Source: Granulicella sp. dw_53 (lineage in GTDB: Bacteria; Acidobacteriota; Terriglobia; Terriglobales; Acidobacteriaceae). Taken from it: a stretch of DNA of 35,697 nucleotides. Below the pieces are notes generated by a model, which was given only the letters and a program-made list of their open reading frames with translations, was not told where the DNA came from and ran no database searches. The translations under genes were made by a program, and so were the position numbers. The stretch lies in NCBI RefSeq assembly GCF_018449545.1, contig NZ_JAAVUR010000027.1, positions 1 through 35,697 of the forward strand, in the 5' to 3' direction. Shown in pieces: positions 11,136 through 20,800 of this stretch; within the stretch, counting starts at the first letter, position 1, and the number at the start of each line of letters is the position of its first letter.

Positions 11136-11197
11136 TGTCATCCTGAGCGAAGTCTCTCGCAGTCTCATCGTGAGAGACGCAGTCGAAGGACCCGCGG
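11136..11197 (+). repeat. Dispersed hairpin repeat (GTCATCCTGAGCGAAG type)
   Basis: The unit reads GTCATCCTGAGCGAAG, then a stem of GTCTCTC / GAGAGAC around a loop containing GCAGTCTCATCG, then GCAGTCGAAGGACC. Repeats with these flanks are familiar to me as widely scattered intergenic repeats in several bacterial groups. It lies between the converging esterase and cytochrome P460 genes. The 12-nt loop recurs in the other repeat family at 13996-14007 and 27467-27478. Confidence 0.7.
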
Positions 11198-11240
11198 TTT
11201 GTTCGAAGCGCCACTAACTTTCGTGAAGACATATAAGCCG

Positions 11241-11870
11241 CTACTTACCACCTTCAGCAGGCGCAGTCTTCGCCTCTATCTCCTTCAAGTACGCCGCACT
11301 CAAAACACCCTTCGCCTTAGCCACATCCATCAGCGTCGGATAGAACTGCACGAACGTAGTATCCACCGCCGCATGCTCTTCATGGCACGTATAACAGGCT
11401 GCCGGACGCTCGATCAGCTTCGCGCTCCCCGTGTCCTTGAAGTTATAAAAGGCCCATCCACCCTTCATATGCGCGGAGTCCTTGACGTGAATCTCCGTCC
11501 CCGTCACATCCTGCGCCTGCGTCAGCCCTCGCACGTTGATGGAGTGGTTCCCCTCCGCCCCGCGGTGCTCCAGCATGATCATCGTCCCCTCCGGCCACGT
11601 CCCCGTCTTCACGAACACACGGTACGCCGAAGGATTGACGAAGATATTGTTAAACACCGAGTGCGTCGCTGCTGTCGCCTTCGGGTTGTAGCTCATATCC
11701 AGTCCCGAGGTCAGAAACACCCACTCCCGGTAGTCCGCAGGAAACTTCATCTGCCCATCCGCCGTATAGCTCGGTGCATCCGCAGGCACAGCCGGAGCTG
11801 GGATAGCCTTCTTCACCGCCGGTTGCACGCCGGCCAGCACAAACGACATCAGCATCAGCCAACGAGTCAA
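11241..11870 (-). CDS. Cytochrome P460 family haem protein
   Basis: The product has the cytochrome P460 layout: a KFPADYREWVFLTSGLDMSY start of the domain, a central beta-rich core, and a C-terminal c-type haem site CYTCHEEHAAVDTTFVQFYP. P460 proteins oxidise hydroxylamine or bind NO in the periplasm; many relatives in soil bacteria have unknown substrates. A hydrophobic export segment (LMLMSFVLAGVQ) precedes the mature part. The reading frame is open to 11975, but residues before the signal segment look non-coding. A TTG at 11870 has GGAG 8 nt upstream and is preferred; an ATG at 11855 is the alternative. The start is therefore uncertain, the family call good. Confidence 0.85.
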   Translation of the reverse strand: MTRWLMLMSFVLAGVQPAVKKAIPAPAVPADAPSYTADGQMKFPADYREWVFLTSGLDMSYNPKATAATHSVFNNIFVNPSAYRVFVKTGTWPEGTMIMLEHRGAEGNHSINVRGLTQAQDVTGTEIHVKDSAHMKGGWAFYNFKDTGSAKLIERPAACYTCHEEHAAVDTTFVQFYPTLMDVAKAKGVLSAAYLKEIEAKTAPAEGGK

Positions 11871-12039
11871 GGCATCATCTCCACAGAAAAATTGAAAGTA
11901 TCGGGATCTGCTGCCATTCTCTCCGAGAACTCTCCTCGCTCCCAACGAAATCTTCTTTTCTACGCAGAAATCCACTGTTTACGCGCCGGGGACGCAAGAC
12001 CATCACCCCATCGGCTCCCCGCCAGGGCGTCATCTCGCC

Positions 12040-12045
12040 GATAAT
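12040..12045 (+). promoter_or_regulatory. Possible -10 box for the mreC operon
   Basis: GATAAT ends 13 nt before the mreC ATG, which would make a transcript with almost no leader. No good -35 is visible. Confidence 0.3.
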
Positions 12046-12058
12046 AGCTTCACGCAGC

Positions 12059-13345
12059 ATGGATTCCTTCTTCGCACGTTTCAAAAATCCGCTGATCCTC
12101 GTCGCGGTCCTGCTCGCGCAGACCATCGGCCTCGCCGTCCAGGTCCGCCGCCCCGTCGTCTCCGGCTCCGAGACAGTCTCGTCCGCAGATCCACACAGCA
12201 TCTCGCTCGTCCGCTACTGGGTCGTCTCCATCGTCACTCCGTTCGAGCGGTTCTTCCTCGGCATCGGCCACAACGTCCGCTTCGGCTGGTCCAACTACAT
12301 CGATCTCCGCAACACCCGCCAGCAGAATGCAGCCCTCCAGCATCAACTCGCCGACATGCGTATCCAACAGGCTGCCATCGCCCAGGACGCCATCCAGGGC
12401 CATCGCCTCCAGGCCCTCCTCGCCTTCCAGCAGCACTACGTCGCCCGCACCGTCGCCGCGCAGGTCATCGGCACCAGCGGCACCGAGTTCTCCCGCGTCA
12501 TCTACATCGACAAGGGCAGGGAAGACGGCCTCAAGCCCGACCAGGCCGTCATCACGCCCGATGGCATCGTCGGCAAACTCCGCGACGTCTTTCCCCACAC
12601 CGCTCAGGTCCTCCTCATCGACGATCAGACCTCCGGCGCTGGCGTCATCCTCTCCAGCACCCACATCCGCGCCATCCTGCGCGGCACCTCCACCGGACGC
12701 ATCGTCATCAACAACCTCACCGCCGACTCCCGCATCAAGCCCGGCGAGATCGTCCTCACCTCCGGTGGCGATCAGGTCTACCCCCGCGGCCTCGCCGTCG
12801 GCACCATCGAGTCCGTCGCGCCCGACCCCGACCACCAGCCCTACACCACCATCCGCGTCCATCCCGCCGCCAACCTCTCGCAGTTGGAAGAGGTGCTCAT
12901 CATCACCGCCACCCAGACCGAGCTTCCACCCCAGGCGAAGCAGGATCTAGCCGTGGGCGCTGCCACCGCCGAGGCCCAGGCCCTCGCGGCCGCGGCCCAT
13001 GCAGCCGAGTTGAAGGCCGCCGAAGAGGCTAAGTCCGCCACCCAGATCGTCGCTGACCGCCTGCCCAGCCTCCACGACGCCAACAACCCCGACGCCCCGA
13101 CCGACCCCAAGGCAACGGTCGTTACGGCCGATCCAGTCGGCAAGGTTCCCCGTCCTCTCCCCACCCTCCACCCGGACCGCTACTCCCCGGGCTCCACGCC
13201 CTCCGCAGCCGATCTGACTCCCGGCTCAGCAAGCCCTGCCACAACGCCATCCTCTACCCCACCTCCGCCTGAGCAATCCGAGCCCGCCCCCTCGGCCAGG
13301 AAGCCTCGCACCACCACCCCGCCCCAGACCGATCAGAACCAATAA
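12059..13345 (+). CDS. mreC: Rod shape-determining protein MreC
   Basis: MreC is the periplasmic scaffold of the elongasome and activates PBP2. The protein has an N-terminal membrane helix (about residues 10-28), a coiled-coil (about 75-120, ending LLAFQQHYVARTVAAQVI), and the two beta-barrel core (about 125-275) with GIVGKLRDVFPHTAQVLLI and GEIVLTSGGDQVYPRGLAVG. Residues about 290-428 form an Ala/Pro/Thr-rich tail, likely disordered, which makes the protein longer than the usual 280-350 residues. mreD follows after 6 nt, so they are co-transcribed. mreB is not in this operon. Confidence 0.94.
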   Translation: MDSFFARFKNPLILVAVLLAQTIGLAVQVRRPVVSGSETVSSADPHSISLVRYWVVSIVTPFERFFLGIGHNVRFGWSNYIDLRNTRQQNAALQHQLADMRIQQAAIAQDAIQGHRLQALLAFQQHYVARTVAAQVIGTSGTEFSRVIYIDKGREDGLKPDQAVITPDGIVGKLRDVFPHTAQVLLIDDQTSGAGVILSSTHIRAILRGTSTGRIVINNLTADSRIKPGEIVLTSGGDQVYPRGLAVGTIESVAPDPDHQPYTTIRVHPAANLSQLEEVLIITATQTELPPQAKQDLAVGAATAEAQALAAAAHAAELKAAEEAKSATQIVADRLPSLHDANNPDAPTDPKATVVTADPVGKVPRPLPTLHPDRYSPGSTPSAADLTPGSASPATTPSSTPPPPEQSEPAPSARKPRTTTPPQTDQNQ

Positions 13346-13351
13346 CCTCCT

Positions 13352-13876
13352 ATGGCCATCCGCAGCTACACCTCCCGCCGCGAACTCGAAGAGCACAGCT
13401 TCCACCCCGCCGTGTCTCTGCTGGTCCCGGTCGCCGCTATCATCCTGCAGGCTCTGGTCTCCAGGCCCTTTCCTCGCTTCGCCATCTTCGATCTCCCGCT
13501 CATCGTCACCATCTTCTTCGCCGTCTCCCGTCGCTCCCCCATCGCCGGAGCCCTCACCGGATCCATCATCGGTCTGCTCCAGGACGCCCTCACCAACCAG
13601 CCCATCGGCATCAACGGCATCGCCAAGACCGTCATCGGCTACGCGGCTGCCAGTATCGGCGTCCAGATCGACGTAGAGAACCTCTCCACCCGCGTCCTCA
13701 TGAACTTCGGCTTCTCCATCCTCAACAGCATCCTGCTCTTCCTCATCAACCGCCGCCTCATCGGCCAACCAGACTTCCACCTCCTCTGGATCCACGAGCT
13801 CCTCCGCGCCGTAGCCAACACCCTCATCGCCATCCCCGTCTTCCTCCTCCTGGACAACGCCAAACGCACCGAATAG
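13352..13876 (+). CDS. mreD: Rod shape-determining protein MreD
   Basis: MreD is the small integral membrane partner of MreC and the elongasome. The 174-residue protein is hydrophobic with about five to six predicted membrane segments, including LVPVAAIILQALVSRP near the start and LLRAVANTLIAIPVFLLLDN at the end. The family's short GALTGSIIGLLQDALTNQPIGINGIAKTVIGY-type segment, with its buried Asp, is seen in the middle. It lies 6 nt after mreC. After it comes a 343-nt repeat-filled gap before mrdA. Confidence 0.92.
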   Translation: MAIRSYTSRRELEEHSFHPAVSLLVPVAAIILQALVSRPFPRFAIFDLPLIVTIFFAVSRRSPIAGALTGSIIGLLQDALTNQPIGINGIAKTVIGYAAASIGVQIDVENLSTRVLMNFGFSILNSILLFLINRRLIGQPDFHLLWIHELLRAVANTLIAIPVFLLLDNAKRTE

Positions 13877-13903
13877 CCCTATGTCCCCCACCTAAAACTG
13901 CCC

Positions 13904-14042
13904 GGGTGCCCCATCCTTCGCGTAGTTTGCGAAGGGTGGGAAGTACGACTTTAAAACCAGCGAAGCAGCACAATGCGGGTGCCCCATCCTTTCCGGCAGT
14001 CTCATCGTCGGATAGGGTGGGGTATCGGGCAAAGCCCGACCG
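13904..14042 (+). repeat. GGGTGCCCCA-type hairpin repeat pair, copy A
   Basis: Two hairpin units lie head to tail in the mreD-mrdA gap. Unit 1 (13904-13941) has the stem CCATCCTTCGC / GCGAAGGGTGG (11 bp, one wobble). Unit 2 (13965-14042) contains AGCAGCACAAT, GGGTGCCCCATCC, the loop GCAGTCTCATCG, GGATAGGGTGGGG and a final TCGGGC-AAA-GCCCGA hairpin. Both recur inverted, in swapped order, at 27310-27511. The rest of the 13877-14219 gap holds an A-rich leader with no gene. Confidence 0.8.
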
Positions 14043-14219
14043 TTCTCCTCCCCCAGCCCAACCGCCCCGGTATAAACCGCAGCCACGAAGTAGGAAAAAA
14101 CACTCGACAATAACAATAAAGCGATCACTCAAAGATCCAGCCAATACCAATGGCAAACAATATTCGTCCTACCCTATACATCGAAGAAACAACCGAACAC
14201 GAATAGACTAGGCATCAGC

Positions 14220-16163
14220 ATGGATCTCCCGCAGAACTCCGAAACCGGCAACCTCAATCGCGAAGAGAAGCTCTCCCCAGCCAAGCTTCACATCGCCCAG
14301 TACATCGTCGCGCTGATCCTCGCCGTGCTCCTCATCGGACTCTGGCGTCTCCAGATCGTCGGAGCCGACGGCTACCGCGTCCTCGCCGAAGCCAACCGCA
14401 TCCGCAAGGTCCCCGTCCTTGCCCCCCGTGGACGCCTCTTCGACCGCGAAGGCCGCCTTCTGGTAGACAACTACCCCTCCGTCACCTGCTATCTCCTGCG
14501 CGAACAGGTCAAGGACCTCAGCGCCGACATCCCCATGATCTCCCGCGGCCTGCACATCCCCGTAGACCAGATCAACGCCACCCTCCATCGCTTTCAGGCC
14601 GCCCCCAAGTACCAGCCCATCCCCCTCAAGCAGGACATCACCCCCGACGAGCAGGCCTTCATCGAGGCCCACCGTAACGAGCTCCCTGAGCTCGAGACCC
14701 TCGACGAACAGCGCCGCCTCTACCCCCGCGACGGCTTCGCCGCCCACCTCATCGGCTACGTCGGTGAGGTCTCCGAGCAGATGCTCAACAACGACTCCCG
14801 CTACGCCTTCTACCAGCCCGGCGACGTCGTCGGACGCTCTGGCGTCGAGCAGACCTACGATGCTCTCCTTCGCGGCACCGACGGCTCCCGCGACGTCATC
14901 GTCAACTCCCACGGCAAGGAGGTCGGTCACCTCGGCCAGACTCTCGCCGTTCCCGGTCAGGACCTCAAGCTCACCATCGACCTCGACATCCAGATGGCCG
15001 CCGAAAAGGCCCTCGAAGGCAAGACCGGCGCCATCGTCGCCATGGACCCCCACACCGGCGAGATCCTCGCCCTCGCCTCCCGCCCCACCTTCGACCCCAA
15101 CCAGTTCTCCGTCCGCCTCACCCGCAGCTATTGGAACGAGATCCTCTCCAACCCCGATCACCCGCTGCTCAACAAGGCCATCCAGGCCCAACTGGCCCCC
15201 GGCTCCACCTTCAAGATCATCATGTCCGTCGCCGGCCTTCAGGAAGGCGTCGCCCAGACCATGCATATCCCCTGCAATGGAGGCGCTACCTTCTACGGGC
15301 ACCTCTACCACTGCGACAAGAATCACGGCATGGTCGACATCAACAACGCCATCCCATACTCCTGCGACACCTTCTACTACACCCTCGCCAACCGCCTGGG
15401 CATCGATACCATCGCCAAGTACGCCACCTCTCTCGGACTCTCGCAGAAGACCGGAATCGACCTCCCCGACGAGGTCTCCGGAACCATGCCCTCCACCGCC
15501 TGGAAGCTCAAGACCCAGCACGAAAAGTGGTACGCGGGTGAAGCCATCTCGGTTGGAATCGGCCAGGGGGCCGTCACCGCGACTCCCATCCAACTCGCCC
15601 GGGCGCTATCCGGAATAGCCTCCGGGGGAGTTCTCCGCCGCCCTCACGTCGTCTTCCCGGATGAGATCTCCGCCGAACAGTTGCGGTCGGTCCAGGAGAC
15701 CTTCCCCGGCTCCGGCGAGAAGACCATTCCGCTGACGCCTGAAAACTGGCAGATCATCACCGACGCCATGTACGCCGTAACCTCCTCGCCCATCGGCACG
15801 GCCTACGCCGCCCACCTCGACGGCATCGACTTCGCTGGGAAGACCGGCACCGCCGACCTCGTCTCCGGTCGCGAAAAAAACAGCTCCAACAAGGCCACAT
15901 TGCCCAACGCCTGGTTCGTGGGAATGACCCCCCGGCGTAATCCCGACATCGTCGTAGCCGTCCTCTGGGAGCACGGCTACTGGGGCAACAACTCTGCCCG
16001 GCTCGCCTCCACTATCATCAATACCTTCGTCGAGAAGCAACGCAAGCGCCAGAACAACCTCCACATCGCCGCGACGCCGCCCTCCGCGGTCACCACCGCT
16101 CTGATCGATCCAGTCGCTCCCACCACTCCCGCTGCCCAGCCCAAATCTCCACAGCCAAACTAG
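14220..16163 (+). CDS. mrdA: Penicillin-binding protein 2 (elongasome transpeptidase)
   Basis: PBP2 cross-links new peptidoglycan during side-wall growth together with the glycosyltransferase RodA. The 647 residues include an N-terminal membrane helix (about 25-43), the pedestal/dimerisation domain beginning RGRLFDREGRLLVDNYPSV, and the transpeptidase domain. The catalytic motifs are Ser329 in APGSTFK, Ser-Cys-Asp at about 381-383 (SxN-type motif, in a form usual for PBP2) and KTGTA from 541. A Pro-rich tail closes the protein. An AGG lies 7 nt before the ATG. rodA follows after 15 nt. The repeat-rich gap upstream may separate this pair from mreCD transcriptionally. Confidence 0.96.
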   Translation: MDLPQNSETGNLNREEKLSPAKLHIAQYIVALILAVLLIGLWRLQIVGADGYRVLAEANRIRKVPVLAPRGRLFDREGRLLVDNYPSVTCYLLREQVKDLSADIPMISRGLHIPVDQINATLHRFQAAPKYQPIPLKQDITPDEQAFIEAHRNELPELETLDEQRRLYPRDGFAAHLIGYVGEVSEQMLNNDSRYAFYQPGDVVGRSGVEQTYDALLRGTDGSRDVIVNSHGKEVGHLGQTLAVPGQDLKLTIDLDIQMAAEKALEGKTGAIVAMDPHTGEILALASRPTFDPNQFSVRLTRSYWNEILSNPDHPLLNKAIQAQLAPGSTFKIIMSVAGLQEGVAQTMHIPCNGGATFYGHLYHCDKNHGMVDINNAIPYSCDTFYYTLANRLGIDTIAKYATSLGLSQKTGIDLPDEVSGTMPSTAWKLKTQHEKWYAGEAISVGIGQGAVTATPIQLARALSGIASGGVLRRPHVVFPDEISAEQLRSVQETFPGSGEKTIPLTPENWQIITDAMYAVTSSPIGTAYAAHLDGIDFAGKTGTADLVSGREKNSSNKATLPNAWFVGMTPRRNPDIVVAVLWEHGYWGNNSARLASTIINTFVEKQRKRQNNLHIAATPPSAVTTALIDPVAPTTPAAQPKSPQPN

Positions 16164-16178
16164 ACTGGACAGAGACCC

Positions 16179-17279
16179 ATGACCCGCCTCTCCTCCTATC
16201 GCGACTTCGACTGGATCCTGCTCGGCTTCGTCCTGGTGCTCTCCCTCATCTCCGTCTTTGAGATCAAGTCCGCCACCCTCCACACCAAGTTCCACGGCTT
16301 CGAGCAGAAGCAGATCCTCTTCCTGCTCACCGGCCTGGTCCTGATGTTCGTCATCTCCCTCATCGACTACCACCGCCTGGTCGACATCTCCCCCTACGCC
16401 TACGGCATCAGCATCGTCGCTCTGGTCGCCGTCAAGATCGTAGGCTCCAAAGTCCTCGGCGCCCGCCGTTGGATCAACCTAGGCGGCGGAGTCCACTTCC
16501 AGCCCTCCGAGTGGGTCAAGCTCGTCCTCATCATCGCCATCGCCCGCTACTTCTGGTCCCTCGCCGGACACGACCTCTCCTGGAAGGACATCGCCAAGGC
16601 CTGCCTCCTCGTAGGCATTCCCATGGCCCTCGTCCTCATCCAGCCGGACCTCGGCACCACCCTCACCTACCTCCCCATCCTCATCGCCGGACTCTTCCTC
16701 GGTGGCCTCAAAATCCGGCAGGCCGGAATCATCCTCCTCGTCCTGATCCTCGTCGGCGGCATCGCCTGGAAGAGCGGAAAGCGCCTCAAGCCCTACCAGC
16801 AGGCCCGCATCACCGCCTTCCTCGACCCCGACTCCGACCCCAAGGGCTCCGGCTACCAGATCCGCCAATCCCTCATCGCCGTCGGCTCCGGAGGAGTCTG
16901 GGGCAAGGGAACCAACCGCGGAACCCAGACCCAGGGTGACTTCCTCCCCATCCCCTACACCGACTTCATCTTCGCCGCCTTCTGCGAGGAGCACGGCTTC
17001 GTAGGGGCCGTCGGAGTCCTCCTGCTATACTTGTTAATATTGATGCGTTTGATTCAGAACGCTCAAACAGCCTCCGATCTACCCGGAGCCTTCATTATCA
17101 TGGGCGTCGTGGCCGTCATCGTCTTTCAGATTGCGGTCAACGTGGGTATGGTCGTCGGGCTGATGCCGGTCACGGGAATCCCCCTTCCGCTCATGAGTTA
17201 CGGCGGATCGTCGATTCTCTTCACCTTCCTCGCGCTCGGGATTGTTATGAACGTCCGTATGCGCCGGTTTGTGAACTGA
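16179..17279 (+). CDS. rodA: Rod shape-determining protein RodA (SEDS glycosyltransferase)
   Basis: RodA polymerises lipid II into glycan strands in the elongasome and works with PBP2 encoded just upstream. The 366-residue protein has about ten membrane helices and the SEDS signatures ARRWINLGGGVHFQPSEWVKL, QPDLGTTLTYLPI (with the catalytic Asp), and the C-terminal GIPLPLMSYGGSSILFTFLA. Length is normal. Near 17030 codon use briefly becomes A/T-rich (CTATACTTGTTAATATTGAT), but the frame continues through it without a break. Confidence 0.96.
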   Translation: MTRLSSYRDFDWILLGFVLVLSLISVFEIKSATLHTKFHGFEQKQILFLLTGLVLMFVISLIDYHRLVDISPYAYGISIVALVAVKIVGSKVLGARRWINLGGGVHFQPSEWVKLVLIIAIARYFWSLAGHDLSWKDIAKACLLVGIPMALVLIQPDLGTTLTYLPILIAGLFLGGLKIRQAGIILLVLILVGGIAWKSGKRLKPYQQARITAFLDPDSDPKGSGYQIRQSLIAVGSGGVWGKGTNRGTQTQGDFLPIPYTDFIFAAFCEEHGFVGAVGVLLLYLLILMRLIQNAQTASDLPGAFIIMGVVAVIVFQIAVNVGMVVGLMPVTGIPLPLMSYGGSSILFTFLALGIVMNVRMRRFVN

Positions 17280-17854
17280 CATTTCTGCGACTCCGGCGGG
17301 CCTTGTCGTCCCTCCTGCAGCAGATTTGGTGCAATACTAGAATGAACCTGAGCGGCCAGATGCCGTCCAGCAGATTTACCCGCTCCCTTTGGCGCAAGGC
17401 GCCGGCAGCGGAACAAAAGACTTTTTAGAAGAAAAGGCCGGCCAGGCAGAGACATCGATCCGTTGGCCGGACAGGTTTCAGGGAAATATGATCGCAACCG
17501 GATGGCAAACGGCCCCGCCTCAAATGACTGAGGTTGTTCTGGCCACAAAGTCCGCTGCTCTGCGATCGCTCGAAGCACCCCCGCGTGTCCCCGATCTCCA
17601 AAGTTTCGTCCCGTCCCGTTCCTCTCGGAGCGTGTTCAGGGCACAGCTCGTCCAGCACCGCCTCGCGGCTGCCGGATTCGGAGTCCACGCAGCTTCCGCA
17701 TCCCTCCTCCTGTCCGCACCCGCGGTGAGCAGCACAACCTATCAGTTATGCAGCAAGATTAATTAGCCGATAGGCGCAGCTTCCGATCCGTCTCTGTCTC
17801 GTCTGCCGTCCGGCAAACCCTCCAACCGGGGTCCGGGCAGAAAGAGCAGAGCAA
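17280..17854 (+). promoter_or_regulatory. Long non-coding leader region of rne/rng
   Basis: No convincing gene lies in these 575 nt. A TAGAAT box at 17338-17343, preceded 17 nt earlier by CTGCAG, is a candidate promoter, giving a leader of about 500 nt. Local hairpins are visible: GGCGC-AAG-GCGCC (17391-17403) and CCGGCCA / TGGCCGG (17438-17444 with 17464-17470). Some RNase E genes are known to control themselves through long leaders; here that is inference. A 125-codon open frame at 17389-17766 has no protein-like features. Confidence 0.4.
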
Positions 17855-20800
17855 ATGTCGAAAGAAATTTATATCTCCAGCACGCCGCACGAGACCCGGC
17901 TCGCCATCGTCGAAAACGATGCCCTCACCGAGATCTACTACGAGCGCGAGAACGAATACACCCTCGCCGGATCCATCTACAACGGGAAAGTAACCCGCGT
18001 CCTTCCCGGTATGCAGTCCTCCTTCGTGGACATCGGCCTCGAGCGCGACGCCTTCCTCTACATCACCGACTTTATGGAAGAAGCCGGCGACTCCGCCGAC
18101 TTCGACACCTCCGGCAGCGCCGAAGGCCGTGGCCGCCGCGACGGAGGCCGCGATCGCAATCAAGCCGCCCTCCCCACCCCCGAGGCTTCTACCCTCGAAG
18201 CCACCGACGAGCCTGCCGCCCGTACCGACCGCCCCGCCGGCGACCGCAACGGCCGTGACCGCGGAGGCCGTGGCCGCCGCGACCGGAACCGCAACGGAAA
18301 CCGCGATCGCCAGCCCCGTCCCGACGGCCTTCCCGCTCCCGTTTCCACCGAGAGCACCTTCGAGACCGGCGAAGTCGACTTCAGCCGCCAGCCCAGCTTC
18401 ACCTCCGACTCCGAGGCGCCTCTCCCCGATCGCCTCGACTCCGCCGACCTCGGCGAAGGCGCACCCGGTGCCGATGGCAGCCGCCGCTGGCGTGGTCGTC
18501 GTGGCCGCCGCCGCGGACGTGGCCCAGGCCAGCGCGACGAGTCGCCGCAGGTCCGAAGCGCCTCGCCGAATCAGGCTCCTGAAGCAGTCCTAAGCTCCGC
18601 CCCACCCGACTACGAAGTGGACTTCGACTCCGACGACGTCGATCTCGACGCCACAGCCGCGCCACCCGTAGCTGCAGCTCCACGCAACACCGCTCCCATC
18701 GACTCCGCCTACGGCCAGCCGTCTCAGCCCGGCTCCGACGTCCGCGCCGATCAGCCTCGCCGCGACCGCGACCGTGGTGGTCGTGGAGACCGTGGTGGCC
18801 GCAACCGCGGCGATCGCGGAGGCCGTGACCGTGGTGGCCGTCCCGACGAGCGCGCCCCGCGCACCGACGACCGTGCTCCCCGCGTCCCTCGCGGCTTCGC
18901 CCCCAAGGCCTCCCTCTACGGCGTCGAAAACGCCCCCGCCTATGGTCAGTCCTCCTACGGCGACGCTCCGGATGCACCCGCGGGCGAGCCCATCATCCTG
19001 CCGGGCGAGTCGCTCTCCAAGTACCGCAAGGGCGGCGAAGAGACCCCCGCAGCCAAGCCAGCCTTCACCCCGGACACCATCCTCCTCCCCACGGCCTCCG
19101 GCTTCACCGTCTCGGCCGACTGGGACGGTGGCTCGATCCTCCCCGGAGAGACCCTCTCCCGCCACCGCCGCTCGGAACCGAGCCGCCAAGATAGCCGTCA
19201 CGAACCACGCGCCGAACACCGCACCGAGAGCCGCGCTGAGCTTCGCAACCCCGCTCCCGTCGCCCCGCCAGTTCCGGTAGCGCCCGTCGAGTACGAGCCC
19301 ACCGAAGCCTCCGCCTCCTACCGTATCGACCCCATCGCCCAGAGCGAGTTTCGCCAAAGCGCGCCCGTCCTCGAGCCGGAGCCCGAGGCCGCCGTCGAGT
19401 CCGCTCCAGTCGAAGTAATCGCTGCCGAACCGGTCGTAGCCGAGCCCATCGAGACCGTGTCGTTCGACGCTCAGCCCATCGAGTCCAGCCCCGTCCACAC
19501 CATCACGCCCGCTCCCGACCAGCCCGTAGCTTCGCTCCAGGCCGCAGCGGACGTCTGGGACTGGCAGCAGCCCGCTTCGCAGGAGACCGTCCCAGCGCAC
19601 GACGTAACCAACCTCCAGTCCACCGGCGAGATGATCTCCGCTCCTCCCGCCATCGAGCCGCCAGTCGCCGCGGCTCAGGACCTTCACCAGCCAGCCGACC
19701 CCATCCTCCACGAGACCGCTATCCTCACTCCCGCCACGCAGGAGTACGAGGCCCCGGCCTCCGTCTATGAGATCGGCGAGGGCGTCGTCGAAGAGGAAGA
19801 GTTCGTCGAAGACGAGAACATCGAAGCCCTCCATGCCAGCTCCATCGAAGAGCTGGACGACCTCGACGAAGAGGAGACCCTTGAAGGCGCAGCCGATCTC
19901 GGCACCATGATCCGCGAGATGTCCATCGACCAGATCACCCGTCCCGCCGACGTAGAAGCGGAGTCCGATCTCGACGAGGAAGACGACTACGAAGACTTCG
20001 AAGAAGAGGACTCCGTAGACGATCATCTCGAGTCCGACTCCGAAGAGGTCGAAGCTGAGTCCTCTCGCGACTCCGAGTCTTACGAAGAAGAAGAGTCCGA
20101 CTCCGAGCCAGCCTTCCGCTCCGACGCAGGCGGCTTCACCGAAGAGATGTTCGCTCCCTCCGAGAGCCGCGCCGAAGGCGTCGACTCCGTGGCATCTCCC
20201 GCCTCGCCCGCCCGCGACGGAGACCGCAGCCGCCGCCGTGAAGGTGGTCGTCGCGACGGTCGTAGAGACGGACGCCGCGATGGCCGCGACCGAGACCGCA
20301 GCCGCAATACCGGCGGCGCAGGCGACCGCGAGCGCAGCGGAGGCCGTGGACGTCAGTCCATGCAGTCCACCAACCTGCCCGCCATCAGCGATCTGCTGAA
20401 GCCCGGCCAGGAGGTCCTCGTCCAGATCGCCAAGGAGCCCATCGCCAAGAAGGGTGCGCGCATCACCTCGCACATCGCCCTTCCCGGCCGCTTCCTGGTC
20501 TTCATGCCCACCGTCAACCACACCGGCGTCTCCCGCAAGATCGAGTCCGACGCCGAGCGCCGCCGCCTCAAGGAGATTCTCCTCTCCGAGAAGGGCGAAG
20601 CCTCCGGCGGCTTCATCGTTCGCACCGCCGCCTCCGGGGCCAGCGAAGAGGAGCTCCGCTCCGACCTCCGCTTCCTCCTCAACCTGTGGGCCGACATCAA
20701 GACCCGCTCCGAGTCCTCCAAGTCGCCCGCGCTCATCTACCACGACCTCAACCTCGTCGAGCGCATCCTGCGCGATCAGGTCACGGACAACTTCTCCGCC

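Noticed and set aside
17389..17766. 125-codon open frame before the RNase E/G gene
   Set aside because: Composition is not protein-like, no ribosome site or family match is seen, and it fits better as leader RNA.
18590..20743. 717-codon open frame on the minus strand inside the RNase E/G gene
   Set aside because: It is a shadow of the low-complexity insert; long antisense frames are expected in GC-rich DNA with C-ending codons.
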